Assembly: GCF_013522705.1 (NCBI RefSeq)
Contig: NZ_JAAMRE010000007.1
Coordinates: forward strand, 1-64,000
Source: Pseudomonas lurida
GTDB taxonomy: Bacteria; Pseudomonadota; Gammaproteobacteria; Pseudomonadales; Pseudomonadaceae
DNA length: 64,000 bases
Direction: 5' to 3'
The position numbers and the translations under genes are program-made. A model generated the notes under the pieces. That model did no database searches. It had not been told where the DNA came from and saw only the letters and a program-made list of their open reading frames with translations. Positions 43,758-56,125 of the stretch are shown here, piece by piece (positions within the stretch are counted from its first letter, which is position 1; each line of letters starts with the position of its first letter).

Positions 43758-45677
43758 ATGACCCTGCTCAAATTCAGCGATGTGTCCCTTGCTTTCGGCG
43801 CTATGCCGTTGTTGGACAAGGTGTCCTGGCAGATCGCCCGTGGTGAGCGGGTGTGCATCATCGGCCGCAACGGCACCGGCAAATCCAGCATGATGAAGCT
43901 GGTCAAGGGCGATCAGAAGCCCGATGACGGCTCCGTGTGGCGCGCGCCGGGCCTCAAGATCGGCGAATTGCCCCAGGAGCTGCCGGTGGCCGACGGACGG
44001 ACTGTGTTCGACGTGGTTGCCGAAGGCCTGGACGGTGTCGGTGAGTTGCTTGCGCAATACCATCACCTGGCGCAGAACTGCGTCACCGAGGAAGACCTGG
44101 ACAAGCTGATGCACGTCCAGCAGGACCTTGAAGCCCGTGACGGCTGGCGCCTGCAGCAGTTGGTGGACAGCACCTTGAGCCGCCTGCAACTGCCGGCCGA
44201 CAAGACCCTCGCCGAATTGTCCGGCGGCTGGCGTCGCCGCGTGCTGCTGGCCCAGGCGCTGGTGTCCGAACCCGATCTGCTGCTGCTCGACGAACCGACC
44301 AACCACCTGGACATCGGCGCCATCGCCTGGCTGGAAGAAGCCCTCAAGGATTTCCAGGGTGCGGTGCTGTTCATCACCCACGACCGTTCCTTCCTGCAGA
44401 ACCTGGCGACGCGCATCCTGGAACTGGATCGCGGCGGCCTGATCGATTGGAACGGCGACTACGCCAGCTTCCTGGTGCACAAGGAAGCCGCGCTGGCAGC
44501 TGAAGAAACTGCTAACGCGTTGTTCGACAAGAAGCTGGCCCAGGAAGAAGTCTGGATTCGCCAGGGCATCAAGGCGCGCCGCACCCGTAACGAAGGTCGC
44601 GTGCGTGCGCTCAAAGCCTTGCGCGTTGAGCGCAGCGAACGTCGCGAGCGCACCGGCAAGGCTAATATCCAGTTGGATACCGCCGACAAGTCGGGCAAGC
44701 AGGTGATGGTGCTGGAGAACGTCAGCTTCCATCACCCGGACGGCCCGTTCCTGATCAAAGACTTCTCCATGGTCCTGCAGCGCGGCGACCGTATTGGCCT
44801 GCTCGGCGCCAACGGTACCGGCAAGACCACCTTGCTCAAGCTGATGCTCAATGGTCTTAAACCGACCAGCGGCACGGTGGAAGAGGGCACGCGCATCGAC
44901 GTGGCCTACTTCGACCAACTGCGCCATCAATTGGACCTGGAAAAAACCGTGATCGATAACGTGGCCGAAGGCCGTGACTTTATCGACATCGACGGTCAGA
45001 GCCGCCACGTGCTGAGCTACCTGGGCGACTTCCTGTTCAGCCCGCAGCGCGCACGTACCCCGGTAAAAGCGCTGTCCGGTGGTGAGCGTGCGCGTCTGCT
45101 GCTGGCCAAGCTGTTCAGCAAGCCGGCCAACCTGCTGGTGCTCGACGAACCGACCAACGACCTGGACGTGGAAACCCTTGAACTGCTGGAAGAGGTGCTG
45201 TTGACCTTCAACGGCACTGTGCTGATGGTCAGCCACGACCGGGCATTCCTCGACAACGTGGTGACCAGCACGCTGGTGTTCGAAGGCGAAGGTAAGGTGC
45301 GCGAGTACGTCGGGGGTTACCAGGACTGGCTGCGCCAGGGCGGCTCTGCGCGTCTGCTGGGCGTGACCGAAAGCAAATCCGGCAAGGCCGACCTGACCTC
45401 CGCTGTGGTGGCTCCGGTGGAAGCTGCTGCCCCGGTGCAGGAAGCCGCACCGGCCGTCAAGAAGAAACTCAGCTACAAGCTGCAGCGTGAGCTGGAAGCC
45501 TTGCCCGGTGATATCGATGCCAAGGAACAGCAGATCGCCGCGGTAGAAGCGCAAATGGCTGACGCGGGTTTTTATCTGCGCCCTGCGGCGGAAACCGCCA
45601 AGGTCATCGCTTCGCTGGAGACGTTGAATCAGGAGTTGGAGGCGTTGGTCGAGCGTTGGGCTGAATTGGATGCCTGA
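43758..45677 (+). CDS. uup: ABC-F ATPase Uup
   Basis: 639 residues with two ATPase cassettes in one chain: Walker A sites G-R-N-G-T-G-K-S (about 35-42) and G-A-N-G-T-G-K-T (about 352-359), signatures L-S-G-G-W-R-R-R and L-S-G-G-E-R-A-R, and a C-terminal coiled-coil of about 70 residues preceded by an Ala/Pro/Val linker. Uup is a ribosome-associated ABC-F protein linked to translation quality control and reduced transposon precise excision. The start at 43758 follows GGAGAAGC. It is divergent from slt. Confidence 0.94.
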   Translation: MTLLKFSDVSLAFGAMPLLDKVSWQIARGERVCIIGRNGTGKSSMMKLVKGDQKPDDGSVWRAPGLKIGELPQELPVADGRTVFDVVAEGLDGVGELLAQYHHLAQNCVTEEDLDKLMHVQQDLEARDGWRLQQLVDSTLSRLQLPADKTLAELSGGWRRRVLLAQALVSEPDLLLLDEPTNHLDIGAIAWLEEALKDFQGAVLFITHDRSFLQNLATRILELDRGGLIDWNGDYASFLVHKEAALAAEETANALFDKKLAQEEVWIRQGIKARRTRNEGRVRALKALRVERSERRERTGKANIQLDTADKSGKQVMVLENVSFHHPDGPFLIKDFSMVLQRGDRIGLLGANGTGKTTLLKLMLNGLKPTSGTVEEGTRIDVAYFDQLRHQLDLEKTVIDNVAEGRDFIDIDGQSRHVLSYLGDFLFSPQRARTPVKALSGGERARLLLAKLFSKPANLLVLDEPTNDLDVETLELLEEVLLTFNGTVLMVSHDRAFLDNVVTSTLVFEGEGKVREYVGGYQDWLRQGGSARLLGVTESKSGKADLTSAVVAPVEAAAPVQEAAPAVKKKLSYKLQRELEALPGDIDAKEQQIAAVEAQMADAGFYLRPAAETAKVIASLETLNQELEALVERWAELDA

Positions 45678-45693
45678 TTGATCTACAGGCCAT

Positions 45694-45732
45694 AAAAAGC
45701 CCGGTGTTCATCTGATGAGCACCGGGCTTTTT
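45694..45732. terminator. Bidirectional terminator after uup
   Basis: AAAAAGCCCGGTG, loop, CACCGGGCTTTTT: a perfect stem with A- and T-runs, 17 bases past uup. It also suits stopping the opposing universal stress protein gene. Confidence 0.9.
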
Positions 45733-45804
45733 CATGTGAAATACGGTTTAAATGGGGGAGGGGGCACGTCGCACCGCCCCGCCCACATTTCGTCTTCAGC
45801 GTCC

Positions 45805-46245
45805 TTAAGTATTTTTAACCAGCTTCACCGCCAACACATCGCACGGCGCGCCGTGCAACACATCATTGGCAGTAGAGCCGAGCAGCAACGCCAGGCCGTG
45901 GCGGCCATGGCTGCCGACCACGATCAGGTCACAGCCGTGTTCCTTGGCCAGGTGGTGGATCTCCTGACGCGGTTGGCCGTAAGTGAGGTGGGAGTTTTCC
46001 TTGGTCACTTCGGGATATTTGACGATCAGGCGATCGAGACGCTCCTTGGCCTGGTCGAATTGTTGCTGCTGCAGTTGGGAAAGGTCCATGGGAACGTCGC
46101 CGCCGAAGGCCATGGCCATGGGTTCGACGATATGCACGAGGGACAGTTTGGCGCCGCTGGCGACTGCGAAAGCTCGTGCGCGCTTGATCACTGGATCGCA
46201 CTCTTCGGTCAGATCTACAGCGACCAGAATATGTTCGTACGACAT
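45805..46245 (-). CDS. Universal stress protein (UspA family)
   Basis: 146 residues, single Usp domain. The N-terminal H-I-L-V-A-V-D-L-T, a conserved D-L-I-V-V-G-S-H-G-R-H-G-L (about 109-121) and the ATP-binding pattern G-x2-G-x9-G-S-T (G-S-H-G-R-H-G...L-L-G-S-T-A) are complete, so it likely binds ATP. It is induced by stress in related species; the exact target is unknown. It is divergent from the small membrane-anchored protein gene at 46352. Confidence 0.93.
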   Translation of the reverse strand: MSYEHILVAVDLTEECDPVIKRARAFAVASGAKLSLVHIVEPMAMAFGGDVPMDLSQLQQQQFDQAKERLDRLIVKYPEVTKENSHLTYGQPRQEIHHLAKEHGCDLIVVGSHGRHGLALLLGSTANDVLHGAPCDVLAVKLVKNT

Positions 46246-46351
46246 GAGGCGTTCCTCCAGGGGGACTGCAATAAATTAAGTATGGCTGGTTTCAAGCGGA
46301 TGGGGTTGCGTCAGGTCAAATCCGCTCATCAGAAAAATCGGGAGTACAGAT

Positions 46352-46789
46352 ATGACGGTCTGGATAGTGGTGTCAATCCTTGTAGTGGTATTGAGCCCCC
46401 TGGCATGGCTGCGCCCGTCGCGTCATCAGAGTGGGCGCATGGCCCTGCGCATGGAGGCGCGTCGCATCGGTCTGGCCATGCAACTGGCACCTCAGGAGTG
46501 GCCGCACTGGCTCAAGCAGGAGCCGCCAAGCCCGTGCGCGCAATACTGCCGGCCGCGGCGTGGCGCGGCGCCGGCGATCTGGAGTTACTGGCAACTGGAG
46601 CCCGGGGTGTGGGTCAACCAATGGCGTGAACCGTGCGTGGATGAGAAGTTGTTGCCGCATTTTTCAACGTTGCCGGCCAATGTCTACAAAGTCCAAGCCG
46701 ACAAGCAAATGATCGCCTTGTATTGGGGCGAGAAGGGCGACGCGAAGGTTTTGCAGGACATTGATGCGCTGCTTAAAGCGTTGGCCTGA
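46352..46789 (+). CDS. Membrane-anchored hypothetical protein
   Basis: 145 residues. One N-terminal membrane helix (V-W-I-V-V-S-I-L-V-V-V-L-S-P-L, about 2-17) precedes a basic region (M-A-L-R-M-E-A-R-R-I-G-L-A-M) and a soluble part with several Trp and Cys residues and a C-terminal Y-W-G-E-K-G-D strand. The corresponding P. aeruginosa gene sits at the same place before fadB and is unnamed; homologues are sometimes labelled as YajC-like without good support. Function is unknown. Confidence 0.75.
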   Translation: MTVWIVVSILVVVLSPLAWLRPSRHQSGRMALRMEARRIGLAMQLAPQEWPHWLKQEPPSPCAQYCRPRRGAAPAIWSYWQLEPGVWVNQWREPCVDEKLLPHFSTLPANVYKVQADKQMIALYWGEKGDAKVLQDIDALLKALA

Positions 46790-47166
46790 TGCCCATGTTG
46801 GCATTTTAAGCGGGGAGCTTACTGCGCGACCCTTCGCGCCCTTGCCGACTATTGATTTCGTGAATAATTGAATATTGACGAGGCGCAGGCCTAAGGTTGG
46901 GGTTCTGAAATGACTGGAAAGTCGCGTTTTTCCTAGCCTTTGGAGCGATTGACAATTGCCCGGAATTGGATGAAGGTGGCGTACCCAAATCAAACGGGCG
47001 TATGAATTGAGCGTTTGTCTGTCAGACCGCTCGTACAGAATCCCGACTATCGCATTGGCGGGTGTGCCTGGCGGATTGGCATGAGCATTGACCTCACCGT
47101 CAGTGTCCAACCAGAGGCCAGCGTCCGATGTGTACTGTTCAGCTTCCATATCGTGGAGATCAGTTG
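46790..47166. other. Non-coding region before fadB
   Basis: About 375 bases with no convincing ORF, which must contain the fadBA promoter. A TTGACA stands at 46949, but no matching -10 is clear. CAAAC at about 46992 and GTTTG at about 47013 are PsrA-type half sites but too far apart for the usual 2-4 base spacer. Confidence 0.4.
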
Positions 47167-50519
<3,353 letters not shown>

Positions 50520-50537
50520 GCGTTGGGTTGACGGAAG

Positions 50538-50561
50538 CCGGGGCCCAGTGCCCCGGTTTTT
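50538..50561 (+). terminator. fadBA terminator
   Basis: CCGGGGC-CCAGT-GCCCCGG hairpin immediately followed by TTTTTG TTTTTT, 18 bases past fadA. Confidence 0.88.
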
Positions 50562-50613
50562 GTTTTTTGGAATTTTTAAATTTTTTTTATAAATTTTGTA
50601 AGGGGGCCAGAGC

Positions 50614-50850
50614 ATGAAAGTCGAACCAGGGCTCTACCAGCATTATAAAGGTCCGCAGTACCGGGTTTTCAGCGTGGCGCGCCATTCCGAGACCGAAGAG
50701 CAAGTCGTGTTTTACCAAGCACTGTATGGCGATTACGGCTTTTGGGTGCGCCCCTTGAGCATGTTCCTGGAAAGCGTCGAGGTTGACGGCGAGCAGGTCC
50801 CACGCTTTGCTTTGGTCCAGGCCGAACCCAGTCTTTTTAAAGGGCAATAA
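50614..50850 (+). CDS. DUF1653 family protein
   Basis: 78 residues: G-L-Y-Q-H-Y-K-G-P-Q-Y-R-V near the start, H-S-E-T-E-E-x-V-V-F-Y-Q-A-L-Y-G and W-V-R-P-L-S-M-F-L-E are the DUF1653 signature, a small beta-barrel-like (SH3-like) domain of unknown role. It lies between fadA and topA, as in other pseudomonads. Confidence 0.88.
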   Translation: MKVEPGLYQHYKGPQYRVFSVARHSETEEQVVFYQALYGDYGFWVRPLSMFLESVEVDGEQVPRFALVQAEPSLFKGQ

Positions 50851-50875
50851 CCGTAGGCCGCGCAGAATGCTGCGC

Positions 50876-50904
50876 TTGACCTCACCCGGTTGCCACTATA
50901 TATA
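50876..50904 (+). promoter_or_regulatory. topA promoter
   Basis: TTGACC (50876-50881), 17-base spacer, TATATA (50899-50904). A near-consensus sigma70 promoter about 60 bases before the topA start. Confidence 0.6.
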
Positions 50905-50964
50905 GCGTTGCCGCGTCAGGCGCCAACTGCCTTTCACTTCTCGAATTCAGGAATTTTCCGATCC

Positions 50965-53586
50965 ATGGGCAAATCGCTGGTCATTGTGGAATCCCCGGCT
51001 AAGGCCAAGACCATCAACAAGTACTTGGGCAACGAGTACGTGGTGAAGTCGAGTATCGGCCATATCCGAGACCTGCCCACCAGCGGTTCGGCTAGCGCCA
51101 GCAAGGAGCCTGCCGCCAAGCGCGGCAAGGCCGCCGCAGGCGAAGGTCCGGTACTCAGCCCCAAGGAGAAAGCGCGCAAGCAGCTGGTCTCGCGCATGGG
51201 CGTCGATCCGGATCATGGCTGGAAGGCCAAGTACGAAATCCTTCCGGGCAAGGAAAAGGTGATCGAAGAGCTGCGTCGGCTCGCCAAGGATGCTGACACC
51301 ATCTATCTCGCGACGGACTTGGACCGCGAAGGGGAAGCCATTGCCTGGCACCTGCGGGAAGCCATCGGCGGTGACGACAGCCGCTACAAGCGCGTGGTGT
51401 TCAACGAGATCACCAAGAAAGCCATCCAGGAAGCTTTCTCCAAGCCCGGCGAGCTGGATATCGACCGCGTCAATGCCCAGCAGGCGCGGCGTTTCCTTGA
51501 CCGCGTGGTGGGTTACATGGTTTCGCCGCTGCTGTGGGCCAAGATCGCCCGTGGCCTGTCCGCCGGCCGTGTGCAGTCTGTAGCCGTGAAACTGGTGGTG
51601 GAACGTGAGCGCGAGATCCGTGCATTCATCCCTGAAGAGTACTGGGAAGTCCACGCCGACCTGGGCACCGCCAAGGGCGCCAATGTGCGCTTCGAAGTGG
51701 CTCGTGAGAAAGGCGAAGCCTTCAAGCCGCTGAACGAAGCCCAGGCCATGGCCGCGCTGGAAAAGCTCAAGACATCCAGCTACAGCATCGTCAAGCGTGA
51801 AGACAAACCTACCAGCAGCAAGCCGTCGGCACCGTTCATCACCTCCACCCTGCAACAGGCCGCGAGCAACCGCCTGGGCTTCGGTGTGAAGAAAACCATG
51901 ATGATGGCCCAGCGTCTGTACGAAGCCGGTTACATCACTTATATGCGTACCGACTCCACCAACCTGTCGCAGGATGCGGTGGCGATGGCGCGTACCTATA
52001 TCGAAAGCGAGTTCGGCAAGAAGTACCTGCCGGAAAAGCCTAACGTCTATAGCAGCAAGGAAGGCGCCCAGGAGGCTCACGAAGCGATTCGTCCTTCCGA
52101 CGCCAACACCGAGCCAAGCAAGCTCAGTGGCATGGAACGCGACGCTGAGCGCCTCTACGAGCTGATCTGGCGCCAGTTCCTGGCTTGCCAGATGCTGCCG
52201 GCGCAATACCTGTCCACCACCGTCAGCGTGGGCGCCGGGGATTTCGAGTTGCGCGCCAAGGGCCGTATCCTCAAGTTCGACGGTTACACCCGCGTGATGC
52301 CGCAGATCGCCAAGCCTGGCGACGACGATGTGCTGCCGGACATGGCCCAGGGCGACACGTTGAAGCTGATCAAGCTTGACCCGTCCCAGCACTTCACCAA
52401 GCCGCCGGCGCGTTATTCGGAAGCCAGCCTGGTCAAAGAGATGGAAAAACGCGGCATCGGTCGTCCGTCGACCTACGCGGCGATCATTTCCACCATCCAG
52501 GACCGTGGCTACGTGGCGCTGCATAACCGTCGTTTCTATTCGGAAAAGATGGGTGACATCGTTACCGAGCGTCTCTCCGAGAGCTTCTCCAACCTGATGG
52601 ACTACGGCTTCACCGCCGGCATGGAAGAGAACCTGGACGATGTGGCGCAGGGCGAGCGCGACTGGAAAAACGTGCTGGACGAGTTCTACGGCGACTTCAA
52701 GAAGAAACTCGAAGTGGCCGAGAGCCCTGAAAACGGCATGCGTGCCAACCAGCCGGTGATGACGGACATTCCATGCCAGACATGCGGTCGTCCGATGCAG
52801 ATTCGCACGGCGTCCACGGGTGTGTTCCTCGGCTGCTCGGGCTATAGCCTGCCGCCGAAAGAACGCTGCAAGGCCACGGTCAACCTGGTGCCGGGCGATG
52901 AAATCGCCGCCGACGACGAAGGTGAATCCGAATCGCTGGTCCTGCGCGGCAAGCATCGCTGCCCAATCTGCAGCACGGCGATGGATGCTTACCTGTTGGA
53001 TGAGAAGCACAAGCTGCATATCTGCGGTAACAACCCGGATTGCAACGGCTACGAGATCGAAGAGGGCACTTACCGCATCAAGGGCTACGAAGGTCCGAGC
53101 CTGGAATGCGACAAGTGCGGCAGTGAGATGCAGCTCAAGACCGGCCGTTTCGGCAAGTTCTTCGGCTGTACCAACCCGACGTGCAAAAACACCCGCAAAC
53201 TGCTGAAAAGCGGCGACGCGGCGCCGCCGAAGATGGACCCGGTGAAAATGCCGGAGCTCAAGTGCGAGAAGGTCAACGACACTTACATCCTGCGTGATGG
53301 TGCCTCGGGCTTGTTCCTGGCGGCCAGTCAGTTCCCGAAAAACCGCGAGACCCGCGCGCCGTTGGTGATGGAGATCGTGCCGCACAAGGACGAGATCGAT
53401 CCGAAGTACCACTTCCTGTGTGAAGCACCGAAGAAGGACCCGGACGGTCGCCCAGCGGTGATTCGCTACAGCCGCAAGACCAAGGAGCAGTACGTGCAAT
53501 CCGAAGTGGATGGCAAGCCGACCGGCTGGAAAGCCTTCTACGAAGGTGGCAAGTGGAAGGTCGAGGACAAGCGCCAGGGCGCTTGA
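50965..53586 (+). CDS. topA: DNA topoisomerase I
   Basis: 873 residues. The Toprim domain begins [12 protein letters not shown] with acidic D-L-D-R-E-G-E near 115; the active-site tyrosine is Tyr326 in Y-I-T-Y-M-R-T-D-S. The C-terminus holds three zinc-ribbon units (C-Q-T-C, C-P-I-C and C-D-K-C, each with a second Cys pair) plus the conserved C-terminal region. A charged insert ([11 protein letters not shown], about 47-65) after the first Toprim strand is usual in pseudomonads. The enzyme relaxes negative supercoils. Confidence 0.96.
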   Translation: MGKSLVIVESPAKAKTINKYLGNEYVVKSSIGHIRDLPTSGSASASKEPAAKRGKAAAGEGPVLSPKEKARKQLVSRMGVDPDHGWKAKYEILPGKEKVIEELRRLAKDADTIYLATDLDREGEAIAWHLREAIGGDDSRYKRVVFNEITKKAIQEAFSKPGELDIDRVNAQQARRFLDRVVGYMVSPLLWAKIARGLSAGRVQSVAVKLVVEREREIRAFIPEEYWEVHADLGTAKGANVRFEVAREKGEAFKPLNEAQAMAALEKLKTSSYSIVKREDKPTSSKPSAPFITSTLQQAASNRLGFGVKKTMMMAQRLYEAGYITYMRTDSTNLSQDAVAMARTYIESEFGKKYLPEKPNVYSSKEGAQEAHEAIRPSDANTEPSKLSGMERDAERLYELIWRQFLACQMLPAQYLSTTVSVGAGDFELRAKGRILKFDGYTRVMPQIAKPGDDDVLPDMAQGDTLKLIKLDPSQHFTKPPARYSEASLVKEMEKRGIGRPSTYAAIISTIQDRGYVALHNRRFYSEKMGDIVTERLSESFSNLMDYGFTAGMEENLDDVAQGERDWKNVLDEFYGDFKKKLEVAESPENGMRANQPVMTDIPCQTCGRPMQIRTASTGVFLGCSGYSLPPKERCKATVNLVPGDEIAADDEGESESLVLRGKHRCPICSTAMDAYLLDEKHKLHICGNNPDCNGYEIEEGTYRIKGYEGPSLECDKCGSEMQLKTGRFGKFFGCTNPTCKNTRKLLKSGDAAPPKMDPVKMPELKCEKVNDTYILRDGASGLFLAASQFPKNRETRAPLVMEIVPHKDEIDPKYHFLCEAPKKDPDGRPAVIRYSRKTKEQYVQSEVDGKPTGWKAFYEGGKWKVEDKRQGA

Positions 53587-53611
53587 TCTTTCGCATGCAC
53601 TGAAGATCCAG

Positions 53612-53637
53612 TGTGGGAGGGGCAAGCCCCTGCCACA
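53612..53637. repeat. REP hairpin after topA
   Basis: TGTGGGAGGGGCAAGCCCCTGCCACA: imperfect hairpin of the GGGGCAAGCCCC REP family, 26 bases past topA. Confidence 0.75.
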
Positions 53638-53771
53638 TTTGGATTTTTTTGGTTTCTGAAAGTAGAGTTCCGACCTGCACAAGCAGCGGTTATTGCACTT
53701 GCGGTCGATTCGGCTGATCCGTGACACTGTTCAGCCAGCATCACGCCTAATTCGTTGTGGAGATTGCCGTT

Positions 53772-54293
53772 ATGGCCCACGAACTCTATACCCGTACCAA
53801 TCAGAAAATTTACTTCGCGGGTTTGTCCCTGGAAGCCCTCGGTCGTGCCGAGGAAGGGAAGGAGATGAACGCCATCGCGCTGGTCCAGGCGGGGCGAGAA
53901 GCGGCGTTGTTCCACTTGTACGGCGCCTTGCTGGGGCTGTGCCATGAAATCGCCGGGTTCTACCGCTTACCCCAGGCGGGTTCGCCGCGTGCCGAAATGA
54001 TCATGAACAGTGAAGTGCTGGCGTCCATGGCCATTCCCGAATTAGCCGAGCTGGTAGAAATGGCTCAGAGTCCCGACAGCTGGGTGGCGCGTTTGCTCAA
54101 GGCCCATGCTGATATGTTCCAGCCGCCCCGCGTCCCCCATGTACCTAAAGGCGACGTCACTCAACCGCTGATCGTAGCGGTCGCGCTGGAAGAGGAGGAG
54201 CCCAAGCCCCTGAGTCGGGAAGAGCTGGAAGGCTGGCGGCAAGCGCTGAAAAAGATGGCACTGCGCTTTCGTGAAGGGCTCAACGAGTGTTAA
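53772..54293 (+). CDS. DUF6586 family hypothetical protein
   Basis: 173 residues. It starts M-A-H-E-L-Y-T-R-T-N-Q-K-I-Y-F-A; helical throughout, with a conserved-looking A-L-F-H-L-Y-G-A-L-L-G-L-C-H-E-I-A-G-F-Y segment (about 51-70) and an acidic linker (V-A-L-E-E-E-E-P). It corresponds to the unnamed gene after topA in P. aeruginosa. The start at 53772 is chosen over 53757 because GGAG precedes it by eight bases. Function is unknown. Confidence 0.8.
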   Translation: MAHELYTRTNQKIYFAGLSLEALGRAEEGKEMNAIALVQAGREAALFHLYGALLGLCHEIAGFYRLPQAGSPRAEMIMNSEVLASMAIPELAELVEMAQSPDSWVARLLKAHADMFQPPRVPHVPKGDVTQPLIVAVALEEEEPKPLSREELEGWRQALKKMALRFREGLNEC

Positions 54294-54410
54294 TAGCGGC
54301 TTTTACTTAAAAAGCACCGTTTATCAAGCCGTAAAGAAACCTGTTCAGATCCGCAGCGAGGCCGGGCGGATGACTGATATAATCCCGGCCTTTCGTGGAG
54401 AACAGATTTT

Positions 54411-54644
54411 ATGCCGACGTCCTTTCTGGAAATTGTTGAACTGCCTGACGGCCGAATCGAACTGCGCCGGGCTGAGGACGAGGGCTCTCTGGTTATTCTG
54501 GATTTTTCCGAGGACGCCAAGGTGTTTCTGCAAGGTCAGCATGTGGAAGTGGCAAAAGCCATGTTGAGCGTCGGTGTGCAGATGGCGGGGCGACTGGCCG
54601 AAGGCGAGCCGGAGAAAGAAGACGGACCGCGAGTACTTCACTGA
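54411..54644 (+). CDS. Small conserved Pseudomonas protein
   Basis: 77 residues, M-P-T-S-F-L-E-I-V-E-L-P-D-G-R-I-E-L-R-R with a mixed beta/alpha pattern and an acidic C-terminus (E-G-E-P-E-K-E-D-G-P-R). It follows the DUF6586 gene, as in P. aeruginosa. No function is assigned; GTGGAG upstream supports translation. Confidence 0.75.
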   Translation: MPTSFLEIVELPDGRIELRRAEDEGSLVILDFSEDAKVFLQGQHVEVAKAMLSVGVQMAGRLAEGEPEKEDGPRVLH

Positions 54645-54769
54645 TTGTTCAAGCCGTATAGTGTTGTGGTGGGGTATTAAGCAGGCTCACCACTCACATC
54701 GTTTCACGCCTACCTTCACCCTCCACCACAACGAGCCTCCTCCTGAGGATGGCCCGCGTGGGGGAATCT

Positions 54770-55243
54770 TCATCCCAATCGAATATTCAGGCTCTGCGCA
54801 TCGCCGACGCGCGCGGCGTTGACCAGTTGTTGCCTGGAGGCGGCACTCAATGGGTTTAGCCAGCTGACCACGGTGTGGCTGCGGCCCAGGCGCAATGCCT
54901 CGCACGTCAGCTGTTGAGCGCTTTGTGTGCCGCGCGGTTGCAGCAAAAGGATACGTTCGCGGTTGAGGCCGGCTTCCCGCAGCCAGGCCTGGGTAAGGCT
55001 GGCGGGCGGGGCGATCAGGGTCAGCCAGCGGGCGTCCTGCTCTTCGCTCAAGTTGCGCAGGATAGGCGCCAACAGGTTCAGGCAGCTCTCGGCAGCACCG
55101 CGCAACGACAGCTCACTGAACGCCTCGGGTTCGACGTTCCAGGGCGCCTCGACCGTTTCCTTGAGGATCGGCGCAAGGGGATGGGCCATGAAGGCCTCGA
55201 ACAGCGACAGTTGGGTGTGTTGTGGGGTGTGTACGAGCTGCAT
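54770..55243 (-). CDS. sulA: Cell division inhibitor SulA
   Basis: 157 residues. The central L-N-L-L-A-P-I-L-R-N-L-S-E-E-Q-D-A-R-W-L-T-L-I-A-P-P region and the later G-R-S-H-T-V-V-S-W-L-N-P-L fit the RecA-fold SulA that blocks FtsZ during the SOS response. It is the second gene of a lexA-sulA operon (gap of 10 bases), the arrangement typical of pseudomonads, so it is controlled by the two LexA boxes before lexA. Confidence 0.9.
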   Translation of the reverse strand: MQLVHTPQHTQLSLFEAFMAHPLAPILKETVEAPWNVEPEAFSELSLRGAAESCLNLLAPILRNLSEEQDARWLTLIAPPASLTQAWLREAGLNRERILLLQPRGTQSAQQLTCEALRLGRSHTVVSWLNPLSAASRQQLVNAARVGDAQSLNIRLG

Positions 55244-55253
55244 GGTGCCTCCT

Positions 55254-55862
55254 CTAGCGGCGAATGACGCCGACGCTCAAGCCTTCGATCACCAGGTCCT
55301 GATCTTTCAGGTTCACTTCAATCGGGGCGAACTCAGGGTTCTCGGCCAGGAGCCAGACCTTGCTGCCTTCGCGCTTGAAGCGTTTGACGGTGACTTCATC
55401 GCCGATACGGGCCACGACGATCTGGCCATTGCGGGCCTCACGGGTGGTGTGCACGGCCAGTAGATCGCCGTCGAAGATGCCGACGTCCTTCATGCTCATG
55501 CCATGTACTCGCAACAAATAGTCGGCGCGAGGATGGAAGAAGGTCGGGTTGATATTGCAGGACTCTTCGACGTGTTGCTGCGCCAGGATCGGCGCACCGG
55601 CGGCGACGCGCCCGATGATCGGCAATGTCGACTCGTCGGCCTTGGCCTCGAAGCCTGGGATGCGAATGCCTCGCGAAGCACCTGGGGTCATCTCGATCGC
55701 GCCTTTGCGTGCGAGGGCCTTTAGGTGTTCTTCGGCGGCGTTGGGGGACTTGAACCCCAGTTCCAGCGCAATTTCCGCTCGCGTCGGCGGGTAGCCGTTG
55801 TCATCGAGGCAGCGCTTGATAAAAGCCAGAATCTCAGCTTGGCGTGGCGTCAGTTTTAGCAT
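55254..55862 (-). CDS. lexA: SOS repressor LexA
   Basis: 202 residues. N-terminal winged helix (about 1-65, with [20 protein letters not shown]). The autocleavage site is Ala88-Gly89 (V-A-A-G-A) and the Ser/Lys dyad is Ser123 (G-M-S-M-K-D-V) and Lys160 (E-V-T-V-K-R). RecA-stimulated self-cleavage derepresses the SOS genes. It is autoregulated by the boxes at 55873-55907. Confidence 0.96.
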   Translation of the reverse strand: MLKLTPRQAEILAFIKRCLDDNGYPPTRAEIALELGFKSPNAAEEHLKALARKGAIEMTPGASRGIRIPGFEAKADESTLPIIGRVAAGAPILAQQHVEESCNINPTFFHPRADYLLRVHGMSMKDVGIFDGDLLAVHTTREARNGQIVVARIGDEVTVKRFKREGSKVWLLAENPEFAPIEVNLKDQDLVIEGLSVGVIRR

Positions 55863-55872
55863 GTTGATCGCT

Positions 55873-55888
55873 CTGTCTTTTTATACAG
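55873..55888 (-). promoter_or_regulatory. LexA box, proximal
   Basis: CTGT-N8-ACAG (on the minus strand CTGTATAAAAAGACAG), a perfect SOS box 10 bases upstream of the lexA start. Confidence 0.85.
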
Positions 55889-55891
55889 TGA

Positions 55892-55907
55892 CTGGGATTA
55901 TATACAG
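55892..55907 (-). promoter_or_regulatory. LexA box, distal
   Basis: On the minus strand CTGTATATAATCCCAG, one half-site (CTGT) perfect and the other degenerate (CCAG), in tandem with the proximal box. Confidence 0.75.
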
Positions 55908-56066
55908 TGAACTGCGCTTGGCAATCATCCTTTTTCAGCACTCCGCTGGACGGTCGTGATGCATCCTTCCTACAAGCGCTGGATAGCGCTACCTACAGAC
56001 CCGTTCGGATGTGATTAAATGGCGCTTGGAGCGATGACTGCCCGGCCGGAAAACGGCCTGCCAGGC

Positions 56067-56110
56067 TTGACAAGACACAACCTGAAACGTATGTTTCAAA
56101 CAAGTGTTTG
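56067..56110 (+). promoter_or_regulatory. psrA promoter with two overlapping PsrA-type palindromes
   Basis: A sigma70 promoter TTGACA (56067-56072), 17-base spacer, TATGTT (56090-56095). Over its -10 lies TGAAAC-GTAT-GTTTCA (56083-56098), sharing one base with CAAAC-AAGT-GTTTG (56097-56110). Both match the published PsrA consensus (G/C)AAAC-N2-4-GTTT(G/C), so psrA should repress itself. Confidence 0.75.
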
Positions 56111-56125
56111 TCAGGCGGAGTAGCC

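Noticed and set aside
46949..47030. PsrA site before fadB
   Set aside because: CAAAC and GTTTG are present but about 16 bases apart instead of 2-4.
50947..53727. 926-codon open frame antisense to topA
   Set aside because: Shadow of topA in GC-rich codon usage; it has no recognisable domains and no ribosome site, while topA is unmistakable.
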